Origin: Sphingopyxis sp. 2PD
GTDB lineage: Bacteria; Pseudomonadota; Alphaproteobacteria; Sphingomonadales; Sphingomonadaceae
Direction of reading: 5' to 3'
NCBI RefSeq assembly: GCF_005503695.1
Contig: NZ_SCMU01000001.1
Span: 1-64,000, forward strand
DNA length: 64,000 nt
Shown here piece after piece: positions 63,305 to 64,000 of this stretch (position 1 is the first letter of the stretch; each line of letters starts with the position of its first letter). Both the position numbers and the translations under genes were made by a program. A model generated the notes under the pieces. The model ran no database searches. It saw only the letters and a program-made list of their open reading frames with translations, and was not told where the DNA came from.

Positions 63305-63328
63305 ATGCCGCCAATCTGGCGGCATTTT
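63305..63328 (+). terminator. Hairpin with T-tract downstream of the LapG-like gene
   Basis: ATGCCGCCA-ATC-TGGCGGCAT is a perfect 9-base stem followed by TTT on the plus strand. It lies 60-85 bases after the lapG stop. The T-tract is on the opposite strand from lapG, so it would end plus-strand transcription or act as an mRNA 3' end structure. Confidence 0.55.
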
Positions 63329-63388
63329 AGCTCTGTCACAGAAGCTTTTGAAATCCGGTGATTTGCCGCCGATTGCGCCGTCAGGCGA

Positions 63389-64000
63389 TCATTTGGTTCC
63401 GCGAGATGCCAGGCGCCCGAACAATCGGGGCAGCGCATTGCCGATCGAAACATGCGCCAAAGCGAGCTTGACGCTGGGAGCATGCAGCAACGCCGTCTTG
63501 AAAGACGGACGCCCATTCGCGGCGCGGGCAGCGCTGGCGAAAGCCGTCGCCGACACCTTTGGCGCCGCCACTGCGGCCATCACAACGGGCGCGGCGGCGT
63601 CGCGATAGCCGTGGATCCAGCGGCGGTCGCCGCTGAACGACATGATCGGGCGCACCGCATTGGCCTGGCGCCCGTCGTAGATGCGGTCGGTCATATTATC
63701 GAGGACGACCCAGCCCGCCTGCGACCGCACCATCAGAAACGCATGGTCGGCGTTGATCGCGAGGTCGCGCAGCAGCACAAGTTTCATGCGGTCACCGTCG
63801 ATACCCGCCGCGCGCAGCATGTGCATTTTCAGGATCGCATAATCTTCGCAATCGCCGCTGCCCCGCGCGACCGTTTCATCGGCGGTCGCCCAAAAGTCGC
63901 GCTGCCGGTAATTGCGCTCGTCGTCGGCATAGGCGATCTGGCGATTGACCCACAGGTTGATCCGTTCGAGCGTCGTCGCCTCGCCCAGCCCCGGCGTCAC
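63389..64000 (-). CDS. lapG: LapG-like periplasmic cysteine protease (partial, N-terminus beyond window)
   Basis: The last 203 residues of a bacterial transglutaminase-like cysteine proteinase. The catalytic triad is visible: Cys in GSGDCEDYA, His in NADHAFLMV and Asp in VVLDNMTDRIY. Family members cleave LapA-type adhesins at AA sites to release biofilm cells when c-di-GMP falls and LapD frees them. The tail after RRWIHGY is Ala-rich and not conserved. The frame is still open at the window edge, so the start and signal peptide lie outside. Its likely substrate is the adhesin at 46616. Confidence 0.9.
   Translation of the reverse strand: MTPGLGEATTLERINLWVNRQIAYADDERNYRQRDFWATADETVARGSGDCEDYAILKMHMLRAAGIDGDRMKLVLLRDLAINADHAFLMVRSQAGWVVLDNMTDRIYDGRQANAVRPIMSFSGDRRWIHGYRDAAAPVVMAAVAAPKVSATAFASAARAANGRPSFKTALLHAPSVKLALAHVSIGNALPRLFGRLASRGTK

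Overview
The window reads as chromosomal DNA of a high-GC alphaproteobacterium, most likely a sphingomonad (Sphingopyxis/Sphingomonas type). That placement is inferred from gene families and style: dense ATGA/GTGA-overlapping operons, a TonB receptor linked to a peptidase, FnrL-type regulation and a ccoNOQPGHIS cluster. No 16S gene is present, so the taxon is not proven.

Layout. (1) 1-3.6 kb: end of the rod-shape operon (mreD, mrdA/PBP2, rodA), then tRNA-Lys(CTT). (2) 3.75-19.05 kb: a segment bounded by the 3' part of tRNA-Lys and a degenerate second copy of it. It carries a GGDEF-EAL protein with a cupredoxin-like protein, divergent from a DUF3034 protein and a secreted truncated haemoglobin; a DctB/DctD-like two-component pair divergent from a DctA transporter; and an esterase, a TonB-dependent receptor and a lipoprotein M14 carboxypeptidase. 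(3) 19.2-31.7 kb: an MgtC-like protein and a microaerobic block (hemN, a small Cys protein, ccoS-I-H-G-P-Q-O-N, OmpW, FnrL, UspA) with three FNR boxes. (4) 31.8-46.1 kb: a type I secretion locus for an almost pure RTX-repeat protein, with a redoxin/2OG-Fe(II) oxygenase fusion, an XRE regulator, an Omp85-type barrel, membrane-fusion protein, ABC ATPase, LuxR-type regulator, TolC-like channel, RTX substrate and M23 peptidase. (5) 46.6-64 kb: a Lap-type giant adhesin locus: a 3130-residue adhesin with a predicted LapG site, a LapE-like channel, LapB-like ATPase, an embedded SleB-type cell-wall hydrolase, a LapC-like fusion protein, a NarL-type regulator and a truncated LapG-like protease.

How the parts fit. 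The cco cluster, hemN, ompW, fnrL and usp form a plausible low-oxygen regulon. The two secretion loci put different surface proteins outside the cell: a Ca2+-binding RTX protein (matrix or S-layer candidate) and a giant adhesin that LapG would release. In known Lap systems that release is set by c-di-GMP through LapD, which is not in this window. The least explained parts are the composite RTX locus (hydroxylase fusion, Omp85-type barrel, and a promoter-like block shared by two intergenic regions with a third related site), the cell-wall hydrolase inside the adhesin export operon, and the DctD-like protein with a degenerate ATPase core.
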